Counted from the first letter of the stretch, positions 18,599 to 27,286 are shown. The stretch is DNA of 64,000 nt from Candidatus Arcticimaribacter forsetii (GCF_910589745.1 NZ_OU342399.1:1911501-1975500); one strand, 5' to 3'. Program-made: numbers and translations. The notes: generated from the sequence alone by a model not told the origin.

Positions 18599-20800
18599 AT
18601 GAGTAAACTTATTATTGTTTCAAATAGACTCCCTCTAAATATCACGATTGACAATGATAACTTATCTGTTAGTCCAAGTTCGGGTGGGCTTGCAACCGGA
18701 ATGAGTTCCGTTCACAATCAAGGTGGTTCCTTATGGATTGGGTGGTCTGGCATTGAAGATGAAAAGTTAGACTTAAATCTAAAAGAGAAAATTAAAACCG
18801 AGCTAGAAAATGAAAATTGTGCCTCTGTTAGTTTAAACAAAAATGAGGTTGATGACTTTTATTATGGATTATCTAATAAAGCTCTGTGGCCTCTTTTCCA
18901 TTATTTCACTGAATTCAGTTCGTTTGACAATACACAATGGGAATCTTATAAAAAAGTAAATCAAAAGTTTGCCGATATAGTTATTGCTAACCTTTCGGAC
19001 GGGGATAGGGTTTGGGTTCATGACTACCAATTGATGTTATTACCTGCTATGATTAGAAAAATGAATCCCAATGTAACAATTGGGTTTTTTCTACATATTC
19101 CTTTCCCTTCTTTTGAAATTTTTAGAATTTTTCCTTGGAGAGAAGAACTATTGAATGGAGTTTTAGGTTCAGATTTAATAGGTTTTCATACCTATGATTA
19201 TGAAAGGCACTTTATGAGTTCGGTAAAAAGATTACTTCGTTTAAATGTAAATTTTAATCAAATAGAACAAAACGATAGGTGTATTACGGTTGATACTTTC
19301 CCTATGGGTATTGATTATGATAAATTTTGGAATGCTGCCCTTGTACACGATGAATTAAAAGTTAATCAAATAACTGATCTTCAAAAACAACTAAATCTTC
19401 ATATTGATTCTTCTCCCTCCAACAAGCTGATTTTATCTATTGATAGGTTAGACTATACGAAAGGGATTGTAAACAGAATCAAAGCTTTTGAGGTGTTCCT
19501 GGAAACCTACCCTCAGTATAAAGAAAAAGTTCGATTAGTAATGCTTGCCGTTCCCTCTAGATCGGACGTACCTCAATATAAAAAACTCAAAAGACAGACA
19601 GATGAGATAGTAGGGAGAGTAAATGGGAAGTTCTCAACGGTTAATTGGACTCCAATATGGTATTTTTACAGATCGATGTCATTTGACAATCTAATTGACC
19701 TGTACACTTCTTCGGATATTGCAATGATAACTCCAGTTAGGGATGGAATGAATTTGGTTGCTAAAGAATATGTTTCAACCCGCACTTCTAAAAAAGGAGT
19801 TTTAATATTGTCTGAAATGGCAGGAGCATCTCAAGAAATGAATGAAGCTATATTAGTAAATCCAAGTGATTTAAATGCATTGGCTGATTCAATTAAAAAG
19901 GCAGTTGAAATGCCAGATGAAGAACAAATTAAGAGGAATAATACGCTTCAAAAAAGATTGAAAAGATATAATGTTCACAAATGGGCAAATGATTTTATGA
20001 GTAGTCTTATAAAAACAGAAAATCAAATAGACTCAGTTAAGTCAACTATTATTGGGGCTAAAGAGAATAAAAAAATCATTTCAAGCTTCAAGAATGCTAA
20101 TAATAGGCTACTTTTCTTCGATTATGACGGGACCTTAGTAGACTTTAATACCAATCCGGAATTGGCTATACCCGGTAAAGAAATCTTGAAAAATTTAGAA
20201 ATCATATCTAAGATGCCAAATACTCATCTTGTAATTAATAGTGGCAGAGACGAAGCCTTCCTAGATAAGCATTTTAAAAATCATAATATTAGTTTAATAG
20301 CTGAACACGGGTACAAATATAAATTGAGAAATGAAACCCAATGGAGTAAAAATGGAGTAATCAAAAACGAGTGGATGAATCATATACTCCCTTTACTAGA
20401 AGGCTTTATTGATAGAACTCCAGGATCTTTTATAGAAAAAAAGGAGGCGTCTATAGCCTGGCATTTCAGGAAATCTCCACCTGAATTAGCCGAAAAAAGA
20501 GTCGTTGAATTGAACACTCTTTTGTCCAGTTTAATTTCAGACGGCTTACAAATACTCAATGGAAACAAAGTAATTGAAGTTAAAAACAGTAGAATAAACA
20601 AGGGGTTTGCTGCTGTTAAAATTGTCGAAGAAAAGCACGATTTTATTTTCGCTATTGGCGATGACACAACAGATGAATATCTCTTTGAGGAATTACCAGA
20701 GACGGCATTTACAATTAAGGTAGGATCCAAGAATACTGTGGCGAAATACAATATATCTAACATTAAAAAGGTTCACGAAATGATCCAGAATTTTATTTAA
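18599..20800 (+). CDS. bifunctional trehalose-6-phosphate synthase/phosphatase (OtsA-OtsB fusion)
   Basis: 733 residues. Residues 1-470 are a GT20 trehalose-6-phosphate synthase (LIIVSNRLPLNI, SSGGLATGMS, WVHDYQLMLLPAMIR, SIDRLDYTKGIVNRI, RDGMNLVAKEYV). Residues about 500-730 are a HAD-type phosphatase with the DYDGTLVD nucleophile motif at 508-515 and the late GDDTTDEYLFE motif. One chain thus makes trehalose from UDP-glucose and glucose-6-phosphate. It heads a tight operon with a nucleotidyltransferase (11 bases) and a GH15 enzyme (3 bases). Confidence 0.95.
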   Translation: MSKLIIVSNRLPLNITIDNDNLSVSPSSGGLATGMSSVHNQGGSLWIGWSGIEDEKLDLNLKEKIKTELENENCASVSLNKNEVDDFYYGLSNKALWPLFHYFTEFSSFDNTQWESYKKVNQKFADIVIANLSDGDRVWVHDYQLMLLPAMIRKMNPNVTIGFFLHIPFPSFEIFRIFPWREELLNGVLGSDLIGFHTYDYERHFMSSVKRLLRLNVNFNQIEQNDRCITVDTFPMGIDYDKFWNAALVHDELKVNQITDLQKQLNLHIDSSPSNKLILSIDRLDYTKGIVNRIKAFEVFLETYPQYKEKVRLVMLAVPSRSDVPQYKKLKRQTDEIVGRVNGKFSTVNWTPIWYFYRSMSFDNLIDLYTSSDIAMITPVRDGMNLVAKEYVSTRTSKKGVLILSEMAGASQEMNEAILVNPSDLNALADSIKKAVEMPDEEQIKRNNTLQKRLKRYNVHKWANDFMSSLIKTENQIDSVKSTIIGAKENKKIISSFKNANNRLLFFDYDGTLVDFNTNPELAIPGKEILKNLEIISKMPNTHLVINSGRDEAFLDKHFKNHNISLIAEHGYKYKLRNETQWSKNGVIKNEWMNHILPLLEGFIDRTPGSFIEKKEASIAWHFRKSPPELAEKRVVELNTLLSSLISDGLQILNGNKVIEVKNSRINKGFAAVKIVEEKHDFIFAIGDDTTDEYLFEELPETAFTIKVGSKNTVAKYNISNIKKVHEMIQNFI

Positions 20801-20811
20801 ACTCAAAAACA

Positions 20812-21234
20812 ATGGAAAAAGAAAAAACTATAAGCAGAGGTGTTATTGCAGGTAACTTTGATGTTATTCATCCGGGATATATAAAAATGTTTAAGGAGAG
20901 TAAAGAGAATTGTGATAAACTGTGTATTCTTCTTCAAACTGACCCATCCATAGAAAGAAGTCACAAACTACCTCCCATATTGTCATTAGAAGAAAGAACC
21001 GAAATGTTATTATCTATAGAATATATAGACGAAATAATTGTCTATACATACGAGTCTGAGCTTTATGATATTTTAAAGAAGGAAAAATTTGATATTCGTT
21101 TCCTCGGGGACGATTATTTAAATAAACCCTTCACTGGAGATGATTTAGGTACCAAAATCTATTTTTTAAATCGAGATCATGGATGGAGTACAACTAAATA
21201 CAAAAATCTAATTGCTAATTCAATAAAAAAATAA
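20812..21234 (+). CDS. cytidylyltransferase-like nucleotidyltransferase
   Basis: 140 residues of the TagD/glycerol-3-phosphate cytidylyltransferase type. It has the HxGH-like motif in the form GNFDVIHPGYIKMF and the conserved late segment in the form RDHGWSTTKYKNLI. Family enzymes make CDP-glycerol or NDP-activated sugars and cofactors. Its position between otsAB and a GH15 gene is unusual and suggests a role in a trehalose- or glycerol-linked osmolyte, but that is inference; the substrate is unknown. Confidence 0.78.
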   Translation: MEKEKTISRGVIAGNFDVIHPGYIKMFKESKENCDKLCILLQTDPSIERSHKLPPILSLEERTEMLLSIEYIDEIIVYTYESELYDILKKEKFDIRFLGDDYLNKPFTGDDLGTKIYFLNRDHGWSTTKYKNLIANSIKK

Positions 21235-21237
21235 TTT

Positions 21238-23028
21238 ATGCTTGATTCAAATAATCTGGACCTTGGAATAATTGGAAATTGTCATTCTTCTGCTTTAATC
21301 TCCAAAACCGGTTCGATAAATTGGTGTTGTCTACCTGAATTTGATTCCCCTTCTGTTTTTGCCAAAATTTTAGATGATAAAAACGGAGGTAGTTTTGAAA
21401 TTATCTGTGATGAAAATTATAAAATCGAACAGCAATACATCCAAAGAACTTGTATTCTAATCACTAGGTTTTCTGAGGGCAAGAACATTTTTGAAGTTCA
21501 CGATTTCATGCCTAGATATTTAAAAAAAGATAACAGTTATCATGCTCCTGCCGAGGTGATTAGATATTTCAAATTAATTTCAGGAAAGCCAAAATTTAAA
21601 ATTAAATACGATCCTAAGCTAGAGTATTCTAGTTGTAAAACTGAAACATTAATAAAGGATGATTTTATTGTTAGCATTACTAAGGAGGCAAATTATGACA
21701 GTTTGTATTTATACACTGATTTTGACACCTCCTCAGTAGTCAATGGTTTAGAGATTGAATTAACCTCCGATGGTTACTTTTTAATCTGTTATAATGAAAA
21801 AATAAATTCTACAACTCTTAACGAAATCATTTCTGAACTAAATAGAACCAACATTTATTGGATAAACTGGTGCTCTATTACTCCTTCTTTTTCTGAGTAT
21901 GAAGACGAAATAATAAGAAGCGCTATGACGCTTAAATTACTTACCTATGAAAAAACTGGAGCAATACTCGCAGCGGCTACAACATCGATTCCAGAGACAA
22001 TAGGTGAGGTTAGAAATTGGGATTATCGCTTTTGCTGGATTAGAGATGCCTCAATGGTTATTCGGGTTGTACATGAGTTGGGTCATGAAAATGTTATAAA
22101 AAAATATTTGGAATTCATAATAGATCTGATACCTGACAAAGGAGATGAATTTCAAATAATGTATGGCATTAATGGTGAAAAGGAATTGAAAGAGAAAAAG
22201 CTAGATCATCTTGCCGGTTACAAAAACTCCAAACCTGTAAGGATTGGAAATGCTGCTTTTAACCAAAAGCAAAATGATATTTATGGAGTTCTTATGGATA
22301 TTATTTACACTGAAATTAAATTGTTCTCTGATGATAAAGACCTCCATGAGCAGTTGTGGTCAATTACAAAAAATGTAGCCTGGGTAATAAACGATCAATG
22401 GATGTACGCGGATAAAGGAATATGGGAGTTTCGTGCTGAAAATCAACATTTTACATTTTCAAAAGTGTTGTGTTGGGTAGCAATTGATAGAGCAATCAAA
22501 ATTGCTGAGTTGTTTAAAAAAGATAATAAAGTCTCCAAATGGACTATTCTCAAAGATGAAATTAAAAAAGACATACTTCAAAAGGGATGGAATGACGAAA
22601 AAAAATCTTTTACTCAATCCTATAATTCGTCCGATTTAGATGCCTCTATTTTACTAATGGAGCCTTATGGGTTCATTAAAGCAAATGATCCGATGTACAT
22701 CAGCACAGTTCATGCTATAGAAAAGGAATTGTCGAATGACGGCCTTCTGTATCGATATAAAAATGAAGATGATTTTGGCTTACCAAGCTCCTCGTTTACT
22801 GTTTGTACATTTTGGTTTATTGATGCTTTAAATAAAATTGGAGAAAGAAAGAAAGCGAAAACACTGTTCGATAAATTACTCTCTTACAGCAATCATCTCG
22901 GTCTTTTCAGTGAAGACCTAGATTTTAAAACTAAAGAACTCTTGGGTAATTTTCCTCAAGCTTATTCTCATTTAGCTCTAATTGAAACTGCAATGAATTT
23001 AAATAAATCAAAAATATTAGTTAGTTAA
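21238..23028 (+). CDS. glycoside hydrolase family 15 (glucoamylase/trehalase-like)
   Basis: 596 residues with the bacterial GH15 plan. An N-terminal beta-sandwich starts with LDLGIIGNCHSSALI and NWCCLPEFDSPSVFAKIL, followed by the (alpha/alpha)6 catalytic barrel with RNWDYRFCWIRDAS, GIWEFRAENQHFTFSKVLCW and a late SSSFTVCTFWFIDAL. Relatives hydrolyse terminal alpha-1,4 glucose or trehalose. Being three bases after the nucleotidyltransferase and in the otsAB operon favours trehalose or a short alpha-glucan as substrate. No signal peptide, so cytoplasmic. Confidence 0.9.
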   Translation: MLDSNNLDLGIIGNCHSSALISKTGSINWCCLPEFDSPSVFAKILDDKNGGSFEIICDENYKIEQQYIQRTCILITRFSEGKNIFEVHDFMPRYLKKDNSYHAPAEVIRYFKLISGKPKFKIKYDPKLEYSSCKTETLIKDDFIVSITKEANYDSLYLYTDFDTSSVVNGLEIELTSDGYFLICYNEKINSTTLNEIISELNRTNIYWINWCSITPSFSEYEDEIIRSAMTLKLLTYEKTGAILAAATTSIPETIGEVRNWDYRFCWIRDASMVIRVVHELGHENVIKKYLEFIIDLIPDKGDEFQIMYGINGEKELKEKKLDHLAGYKNSKPVRIGNAAFNQKQNDIYGVLMDIIYTEIKLFSDDKDLHEQLWSITKNVAWVINDQWMYADKGIWEFRAENQHFTFSKVLCWVAIDRAIKIAELFKKDNKVSKWTILKDEIKKDILQKGWNDEKKSFTQSYNSSDLDASILLMEPYGFIKANDPMYISTVHAIEKELSNDGLLYRYKNEDDFGLPSSSFTVCTFWFIDALNKIGERKKAKTLFDKLLSYSNHLGLFSEDLDFKTKELLGNFPQAYSHLALIETAMNLNKSKILVS

Positions 23029-23157
23029 ATAACTTTGAGATTTATCTAGAATCGAAAGAAAAGAATTAATTGTAATTTTGTTTGTTTAAGATCATCTTCA
23101 CCTCTTGAATAAAACGAACAAAATGATTGATGTCCTTGCAATAAAAAAATCCCTGTA

Positions 23158-24141
23158 ATGAAGCACGAAGAACAAATGGTTGTAGATGCTGTAATTACAT
23201 GGGTAAATGGAAACGACTCTTCACACAAGGCTAAAATGAACCTTTACATTAGTGATAAAAAAGAGCTAAATAGTAAAAAAACAAAAATGCGTTATGGACA
23301 AGTTAATGAAATCGAATTTGTCGTAAAGTCGATCGTAAAAAATGCAAAATTCGTTAGAAACATATTCATCGTAACCGATAACCAAACCCCTTTGTTTTTA
23401 AAGGATGAAAAACAGGCAAAGAAAGATTTTCCAAACGTTTTCATTGTTGATCATAAGACTATTTTTGAGGGGTACAATCAGTACTTACCCACATTTAATA
23501 GTTTATCTATAGAATCATTATTATATAAAATCCCGGGTCTTTCTGAGCACTTTATATATTTCAATGATGACTTTCTATTGTTAAAAGAAACAAAGATTTC
23601 TGATTTTTTTGTATCACAAAAACCAGTGTTGAGGGGGTTTTGGACTTCTTTTCATGAAGATATTTGGTATAAAAAAGCACATGCATTCCTTAACAAATTA
23701 ATGAAAAAGAAGGCGGCAGATAACGTTTATAAACACAATAGGGGACAACAAAAGATAGCCAAGCTTTTAGGATTTAAAAAATATATAAAACTAGACCATA
23801 CGGTTGCTCCTATGCGTAAATCAACCTTTGCGCAATTCCACAGCAAACAGCCCGAATTATTAGAGATAAACATTAAACACCGTTTTAGACATCCAGATCA
23901 ATACACGAATCAGTCACTTGCTTGTCATATCGAGATTAAAAACAATCATTTTGTCTTAAAAAAAGATTATCAATTGGTTTATTTTCAAAACTATAGCTAT
24001 CCTCTTTTCTGGATTAAGTACAAGTTAAACAAAGGACTCAGAGACAAAAACAAACTATTTTTGTGCATTCAAAGCTTAAATCAATGCCCACAAGAGAAAT
24101 TGAATTACATAAAACAATGGCTGGAAAAGCGCTATAATTGA
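23158..24141 (+). CDS. Stealth-family polysaccharide phosphotransferase
   Basis: 327 residues. The Stealth conserved regions are visible: CR1 as VDAVITWVNGND near residue 10, then NVFIVDHKTIFEGYNQYLPT and CR2 with HFIYFNDDFLLLKE near residue 135, and a basic C-terminal part. Stealth proteins transfer hexose-1-phosphate onto growing capsule or wall polysaccharides. No other capsule gene is visible next to it. It forms the left chromosomal flank of the tRNA-derived cassette array. Confidence 0.87.
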   Translation: MKHEEQMVVDAVITWVNGNDSSHKAKMNLYISDKKELNSKKTKMRYGQVNEIEFVVKSIVKNAKFVRNIFIVTDNQTPLFLKDEKQAKKDFPNVFIVDHKTIFEGYNQYLPTFNSLSIESLLYKIPGLSEHFIYFNDDFLLLKETKISDFFVSQKPVLRGFWTSFHEDIWYKKAHAFLNKLMKKKAADNVYKHNRGQQKIAKLLGFKKYIKLDHTVAPMRKSTFAQFHSKQPELLEINIKHRFRHPDQYTNQSLACHIEIKNNHFVLKKDYQLVYFQNYSYPLFWIKYKLNKGLRDKNKLFLCIQSLNQCPQEKLNYIKQWLEKRYN

Positions 24142-24278
24142 AAGGAAAAGTGCGCTCTTAAGGAAGTGAAAAAAATGTACGTTTAAAAATCAGTTTAATC
24201 TATACCCTCTAATTGTGGTACTCAAATAGGATTAAATTAGGATGTCGAATTTCAATTTACTAAAAAAAGGAAACAAAA

Positions 24279-24298
24279 AACCCTCCTAATGGAAGGTT
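24279..24298 (-). terminator. terminator hairpin next to the leftmost tRNA-Asp remnant
   Basis: Arms AACCCTCC and GGAAGGTT around TAAT, one mismatch, with a poly-A on the plus strand that becomes a T run on the minus strand. It probably is the original terminator of tRNA-Asp before any insertion, because it adjoins the outermost remnant. Confidence 0.5.
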
Positions 24299-24304
24299 AA
24301 CTTT

Positions 24305-24327
24305 GCGGTCTGGACGGGCATCGAACC
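24305..24327 (-). repeat. tRNA-Asp 3'-end remnant R1
   Basis: 23 bases matching the acceptor and T-arm end of the intact tRNA-Asp, with two changed bases (gggCATcgaacc in place of gggACTcgaacc). It is the outer left boundary of the array. It is followed by iteron words of the form GTGAGTACT. Confidence 0.8.
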
Positions 24328-24511
24328 CATTCATAATTACCTGATAATCAAACCTTTAAAAATAATCACTGTCCTCACTGAGGATTAAATTTGTTGATTT
24401 TTGTTCTCTGTGAGTACTATATTTACCAGAGTTGAGTACTAAAAATCGGTTCATATAAAAATGAAATAATTTTAAATTTAAGATTACAATGTTTCTATTA
24501 TTTAGTAGTCT

Positions 24512-24544
24512 GTGTTATACAATTTTTCCTGTGTTATATTTTTG
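24512..24544 (+). promoter_or_regulatory. array promoter with two GTGTTATA words
   Basis: GTGTTATA at 24512-24519 and 24531-24538, 19 bases apart, the second overlapping a TATTTTTG -7 box at 24537-24544. It drives the gene at 24572. The same two-word arrangement recurs before other array genes, so it is probably a shared operator. Confidence 0.65.
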
Positions 24545-24571
24545 TTATATTGAATTATAAACAATTGAATT

Positions 24572-25054
24572 ATGTATTATATAAGTCGAGTTGACCCTAG
24601 TGAAACTGGAGAAAAAAACCTTCTTCAAAATATTATTTTGAAAAAAAAACATGGTGTTATAACATATATCTCTTCAATAGGTTACGGTGGTGGTGGAGTA
24701 TTTGAGGAGTTTTGTGGTAAATTTTTTTGGGATGATGAAGAAGAAGGATTAGTAGGATATTTTACATCACAACATGATCCAGATGAATGGGAAACGAAAA
24801 CATTTGAAGATGAAGAAGTTGACCAACCTTTTGAATCAATATCTGAAGATGATAGAGGGATAATTAGTCAAATGACACAAGAAATCTGGAACAACTTTAT
24901 AATTTTTGACGAAAACACTGATACAAGGTTAATAAAGGATGAAATAGTGAGTCAAATAGATAATAATTTGACACACTCTGATGATTGGGATGTTGATGTT
25001 GTTGACTTTGTGTCAAACAATTTCTGGGGGTTGACACTAAAATTTGACTGGTAA
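24572..25054 (+). CDS. acidic hypothetical protein, first cassette gene
   Basis: 160 residues, strongly acidic, not recognised. Glycine-rich SSIGYGGGGVFEEF lies near residue 35 and an acidic middle (DDEEEGLVG) follows; the end is aromatic (FWGLTLKFDW). No signal peptide or membrane segment, so cytoplasmic. The start is preceded by TTGAATTATG, the start context shared by most array genes. Small acidic single-domain proteins of this kind are common among immunity proteins, but that is only a resemblance. Confidence 0.6.
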   Translation: MYYISRVDPSETGEKNLLQNIILKKKHGVITYISSIGYGGGGVFEEFCGKFFWDDEEEGLVGYFTSQHDPDEWETKTFEDEEVDQPFESISEDDRGIISQMTQEIWNNFIIFDENTDTRLIKDEIVSQIDNNLTHSDDWDVDVVDFVSNNFWGLTLKFDW

Positions 25055-25082
25055 TCATTTTTCATTTTGAACATTTTTAATT

Positions 25083-25387
25083 ATGAAAATATTTTGTTTT
25101 AATCAAACTAAAGAAACTCCATTTAAGGGAGATATTTAAAAGAAGGAGAGGATTTATCATTTCAAATCACTAACCTTTTTAAGGAAACATTTCAATTTCA
25201 AATAATAAGTCAATATGGAGAGCAAATGGAAAATCAAGAACCTGATGATTTTTTTATTGATGTGGAGTTTCATGGAAATGGAGATTTATATGGGAGTGAT
25301 TTTGGTGAGGTAATGTATAGAGATGATGAAAACAACATTGAATTTAGTTGGGAGTTTAATGTTATTGAGAAAGAGGTTAATTTATAA
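25083..25387 (+). pseudogene. small acidic gene broken by a one-base frameshift
   Basis: A start at 25083 gives MKIFCFNQTKETPFKGDI and then stops. The next frame continues without a stop for about 80 codons (EGEDLSFQITNLFKE onward, ending KEVNL) to TAA at 25385-25387. One extra T in the ATTTAAAAG stretch would join both parts. The downstream part is acidic and has the style of its neighbours. The stop codon lies inside the inverted word TTATAACAC that starts the shared tail. Confidence 0.6.
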
Positions 25388-25434
25388 CACACTTTAATTT
25401 CTTCTCTTTTCGAAAATCAGTATATCCTACTGAT
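25382..25434. repeat. shared cassette tail 1
   Basis: Inverted word TTATAACAC (25382-25390), a conserved CTTTAATTTCTTCTC stretch and a hairpin ATCAGTA/TACTGAT (25416-25434) that may end transcription. The same tail recurs four more times in the array. Confidence 0.7.
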
Positions 25435-25457
25435 CTATACATAACTACATAACATTA

Positions 25458-25468
25458 GGACTCGAACC
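25458..25468 (-). repeat. tRNA-Asp remnant R2, core only
   Basis: Only GGACTCGAACC is left. To its left comes tail sequence, without the second core or terminator; to its right comes the normal sequence that follows a remnant. It looks like a deletion joining the two cores of a boundary. Confidence 0.55.
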
Positions 25469-25510
25469 AATACTTTAACCACCTGTAGACCAGTGTTTTA
25501 ACCTCCTCCC

Positions 25511-25568
25511 TTATAACACGTGTGTTATAAAATTGTTGGTTTTTATGTTACTTTGTGTTATAATTTTG
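25511..25568 (+). promoter_or_regulatory. array promoter missing one operator word
   Basis: Inverted repeat arms TTATAACAC (25511-25519) and GTGTTATAA (25522-25530), then a single GTGTTATA (25555-25562) overlapping a TAATTTTG box (25561-25568). Other copies have two words 19 bases apart; here exactly that interval is absent. Confidence 0.6.
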
Positions 25569-25580
25569 TAAATTAGAGTT

Positions 25581-25715
25581 AAGGATAAAACTTTTAATAT
25601 TAGATGTACAAGAAACTGGTCTAAACCTCCAAAATACAATACACATTTTAAATGGGAGGATAAAGAAATAACAATGAAGTGGGATAGTTCAAAAGATCAA
25701 TATGTAGAGGTCTGA
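25581..25715 (+). pseudogene. truncated KPP-family gene without a start codon
   Basis: The first 31 codons match the gene at 28477 almost base for base (NWSKPPKYNTHFKWEDKEI in both), but the start ATG is AAG here and the frame diverges and stops after 44 codons. It is a recent duplicate, dead unless another start is used. It sits just where a cassette gene is expected, behind the array promoter. Confidence 0.75.
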
Positions 25716-25742
25716 TAAATTATAGTTATAAAAAGTTAAATT

Positions 25743-26195
25743 ATGAAACATATTAATTCTGAAAATTTAAAGAATGATGGATATAATGGAATTGAGTTTA
25801 AAGAAAATCTAGAATCAAATTGGTTTATTTCTTATTCTAGATTAGATAATAAGGTTTATGAGGGACAATCACCCTTTAATTATGATCTGTCAATTTTTGA
25901 AGGTAATCTTGTAATATTAACACATGATGATTATGTAGACCAAATGGATTTAATATTAATTGAAAATCCGAAAACATTTAATGTTACTGTCTTTTGGAAA
26001 CTAACTAATAATTATGAAAAAGACTGGTTAAATAACCTCATTTGTGAATTGAATTCTGATTTAGAAATTACTAAATCTGGAAAAGATCCAGAAGGAGAAT
26101 TACTTAGTTTCAAAAACAATAAATTTGATAACCTACAATCCTTAATCATCTATATTGATCAAGAGTTTTTCTACAGGAACTTTGAAACTTACTAG
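25743..26195 (+). CDS. acidic hypothetical protein
   Basis: 150 residues, acidic, Asn-rich, no recognised domain, signal peptide or membrane segment. It has no promoter of its own directly upstream; it follows the dead KPP copy by 27 bases and is probably transcribed from the promoter at 25511-25568. The start context is AAATTATG. Confidence 0.55.
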   Translation: MKHINSENLKNDGYNGIEFKENLESNWFISYSRLDNKVYEGQSPFNYDLSIFEGNLVILTHDDYVDQMDLILIENPKTFNVTVFWKLTNNYEKDWLNNLICELNSDLEITKSGKDPEGELLSFKNNKFDNLQSLIIYIDQEFFYRNFETY

Positions 26196-26294
26196 ATTGA
26201 TGAATAACTATACACTTTACACAAATAGATTATAATTAAGGTTTTGAAGACTAAAATTTAATGGATTTGTAATATTAATATTACTACCAAGAAA

Positions 26295-26349
26295 TTATAA
26301 CACACTTTAATTACTTCTCTTTTCAAAAATCAGTATAACCCACTGATTT
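26295..26349. repeat. shared cassette tail 2
   Basis: TTATAACAC at 26295-26303, the conserved pyrimidine-rich stretch, then hairpin AAATCAGT/ACTGATTT (26327-26349). Confidence 0.7.
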
Positions 26350-26379
26350 CTATATAATTATATAATATTATTAAAAATA

Positions 26380-26432
26380 GGGAGGGATTCGAACCACCTA
26401 AAAAAATAACTCCCTGAAAATCAAGGAGTTAT
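26380..26432 (-). terminator. second T-arm-like core plus terminator hairpin before R3
   Basis: GGAGGGATTCGAACC within 26380-26399 resembles the T-arm end of a tRNA. A hairpin with arms ATAACTCC/GGAGTTAT (26406-26432) follows, with a T run on the minus strand, as expected for the terminator of tRNA-Asp. Confidence 0.6.
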
Positions 26433-26448
26433 AAATTTAGAAGTGGTT

Positions 26449-26471
26449 GCGGTCTGGACGGGAATCGAACC
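26449..26471 (-). repeat. tRNA-Asp 3'-end remnant R3
   Basis: 23 bases matching the tRNA-Asp 3' end with one changed base in the T-loop. It opens a unit of only 278 bases that contains no gene. Confidence 0.8.
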
Positions 26472-26726
26472 ATTTAATATTTATCTAAAAATCAATCACT
26501 TATAAATTATTAAAAACTCATTGAGTTCTAAAAATGTGAAAAGTAAAACTCTGTGAGTTCTAATTTTTTTGACTCAAAAATAATTTTTAAAAAAGAATTT
26601 AATTTAAACTCAAATTAAATTTAAAATATTTTAAAATTTAGAACTCAATTTAAAACTCACTTGTATAATAAATTGACTATAAAATAAATAACCCCTTCAA
26701 AATGAAGAGGTTATATATTTCATTTA
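26472..26726. other. empty cassette unit with its own iteron word
   Basis: No gene. It holds repeated, partly inverted words related to GAGTTCTAA, for example ACTCATTGAGTTC near 26516 and GTGAGTTCTAA near 26553, plus ACTCAATTTAAAACTCAC near 26643. It then ends in a terminator hairpin at 26688-26714 whose bases differ from its neighbours but whose pairing is kept. Confidence 0.5.
26688..26714 (-). terminator. variant terminator hairpin before R4
   Basis: Arms ATAACCCCTTCA and TGAAGAGGTTAT around AAA, one mismatch. The place and shape equal the hairpins before R3, R5 and R6, with different bases on both arms. Confidence 0.6.
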
Positions 26727-26749
26727 GCGGTCTGGACGGGACTCGAACC
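26727..26749 (-). repeat. tRNA-Asp 3'-end remnant R4
   Basis: Exact 23-base match to the last bases of the tRNA-Asp gene, including one base beyond its 3' end. The following bases are a degenerate tRNA-like stretch and then the inverted repeat of the array promoter. Confidence 0.85.
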
Positions 26750-26790
26750 AATCCTTCAACTACCTGTAGACCAGTGTTTTAACCTCCACC

Positions 26791-26868
26791 TTATAACACG
26801 GTGTGTTATAAAATTGTTGGTTTTTATGTTACTTTGTGTTATACGATTATACCTGTGTTATAATTTTG
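26791..26868 (+). promoter_or_regulatory. complete array promoter and operator set
   Basis: Inverted repeat arms at 26791-26799 and 26803-26811, direct GTGTTATA words at 26836-26843 and 26855-26862, and a TAATTTTG -7 box at 26861-26868. The second word overlaps the -7 box, so a bound protein would block the promoter. Confidence 0.7.
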
Positions 26869-26895
26869 TATATTAAGTTGAAATAAAATTGAATT

Positions 26896-27210
26896 ATGGA
26901 CAAACCTTATGTAGACTTTTATACCGATAAAAAATCAGTAATTAATGAGATTCATAAATATGAATCTGATAAATATGAAATTTATGAAGAGGAATATGAT
27001 TGGAATGTGATTTTATTTGTTAATAAAACAGAGGATATAAATAATTTTACTAACTTTCTAAAGGAAAGACTTGGTATGAGTGGTAACGATCTTTATGATA
27101 TTATCCATGAAATTTGGGATAATGGTCATGATACTCTTGGTGAAATGTTAGATGAAGAAACCACTGATAAAATTATGTTAGAGTCTGAAAATTATATTTT
27201 AGGTAAATAA
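26896..27210 (+). CDS. acidic hypothetical protein
   Basis: 104 residues, very acidic, aromatic N-terminus (MDKPYVDFYTDKK), helical C-terminal half. No recognised family and no export signal. The complete array promoter precedes it and the start context is TTGAATTATG. It shares the first four residues MDKP with the 309-residue protein at 34733, but nothing further. Confidence 0.6.
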   Translation: MDKPYVDFYTDKKSVINEIHKYESDKYEIYEEEYDWNVILFVNKTEDINNFTNFLKERLGMSGNDLYDIIHEIWDNGHDTLGEMLDEETTDKIMLESENYILGK

Positions 27211-27227
27211 GATATAAACTGTTGATT

Positions 27228-27260
27228 GTGTTATACTATTTTACCTGTGTTATAATTTTG
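27228..27260 (+). promoter_or_regulatory. array promoter with two GTGTTATA words
   Basis: Words at 27228-27235 and 27247-27254, 19 bases apart, and a TAATTTTG box at 27253-27260. There is no tRNA remnant or inverted repeat here, so this gene has the promoter module alone. Confidence 0.65.
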
Positions 27261-27286
27261 TAAATTAGGTTTATAAAAATTTAATT

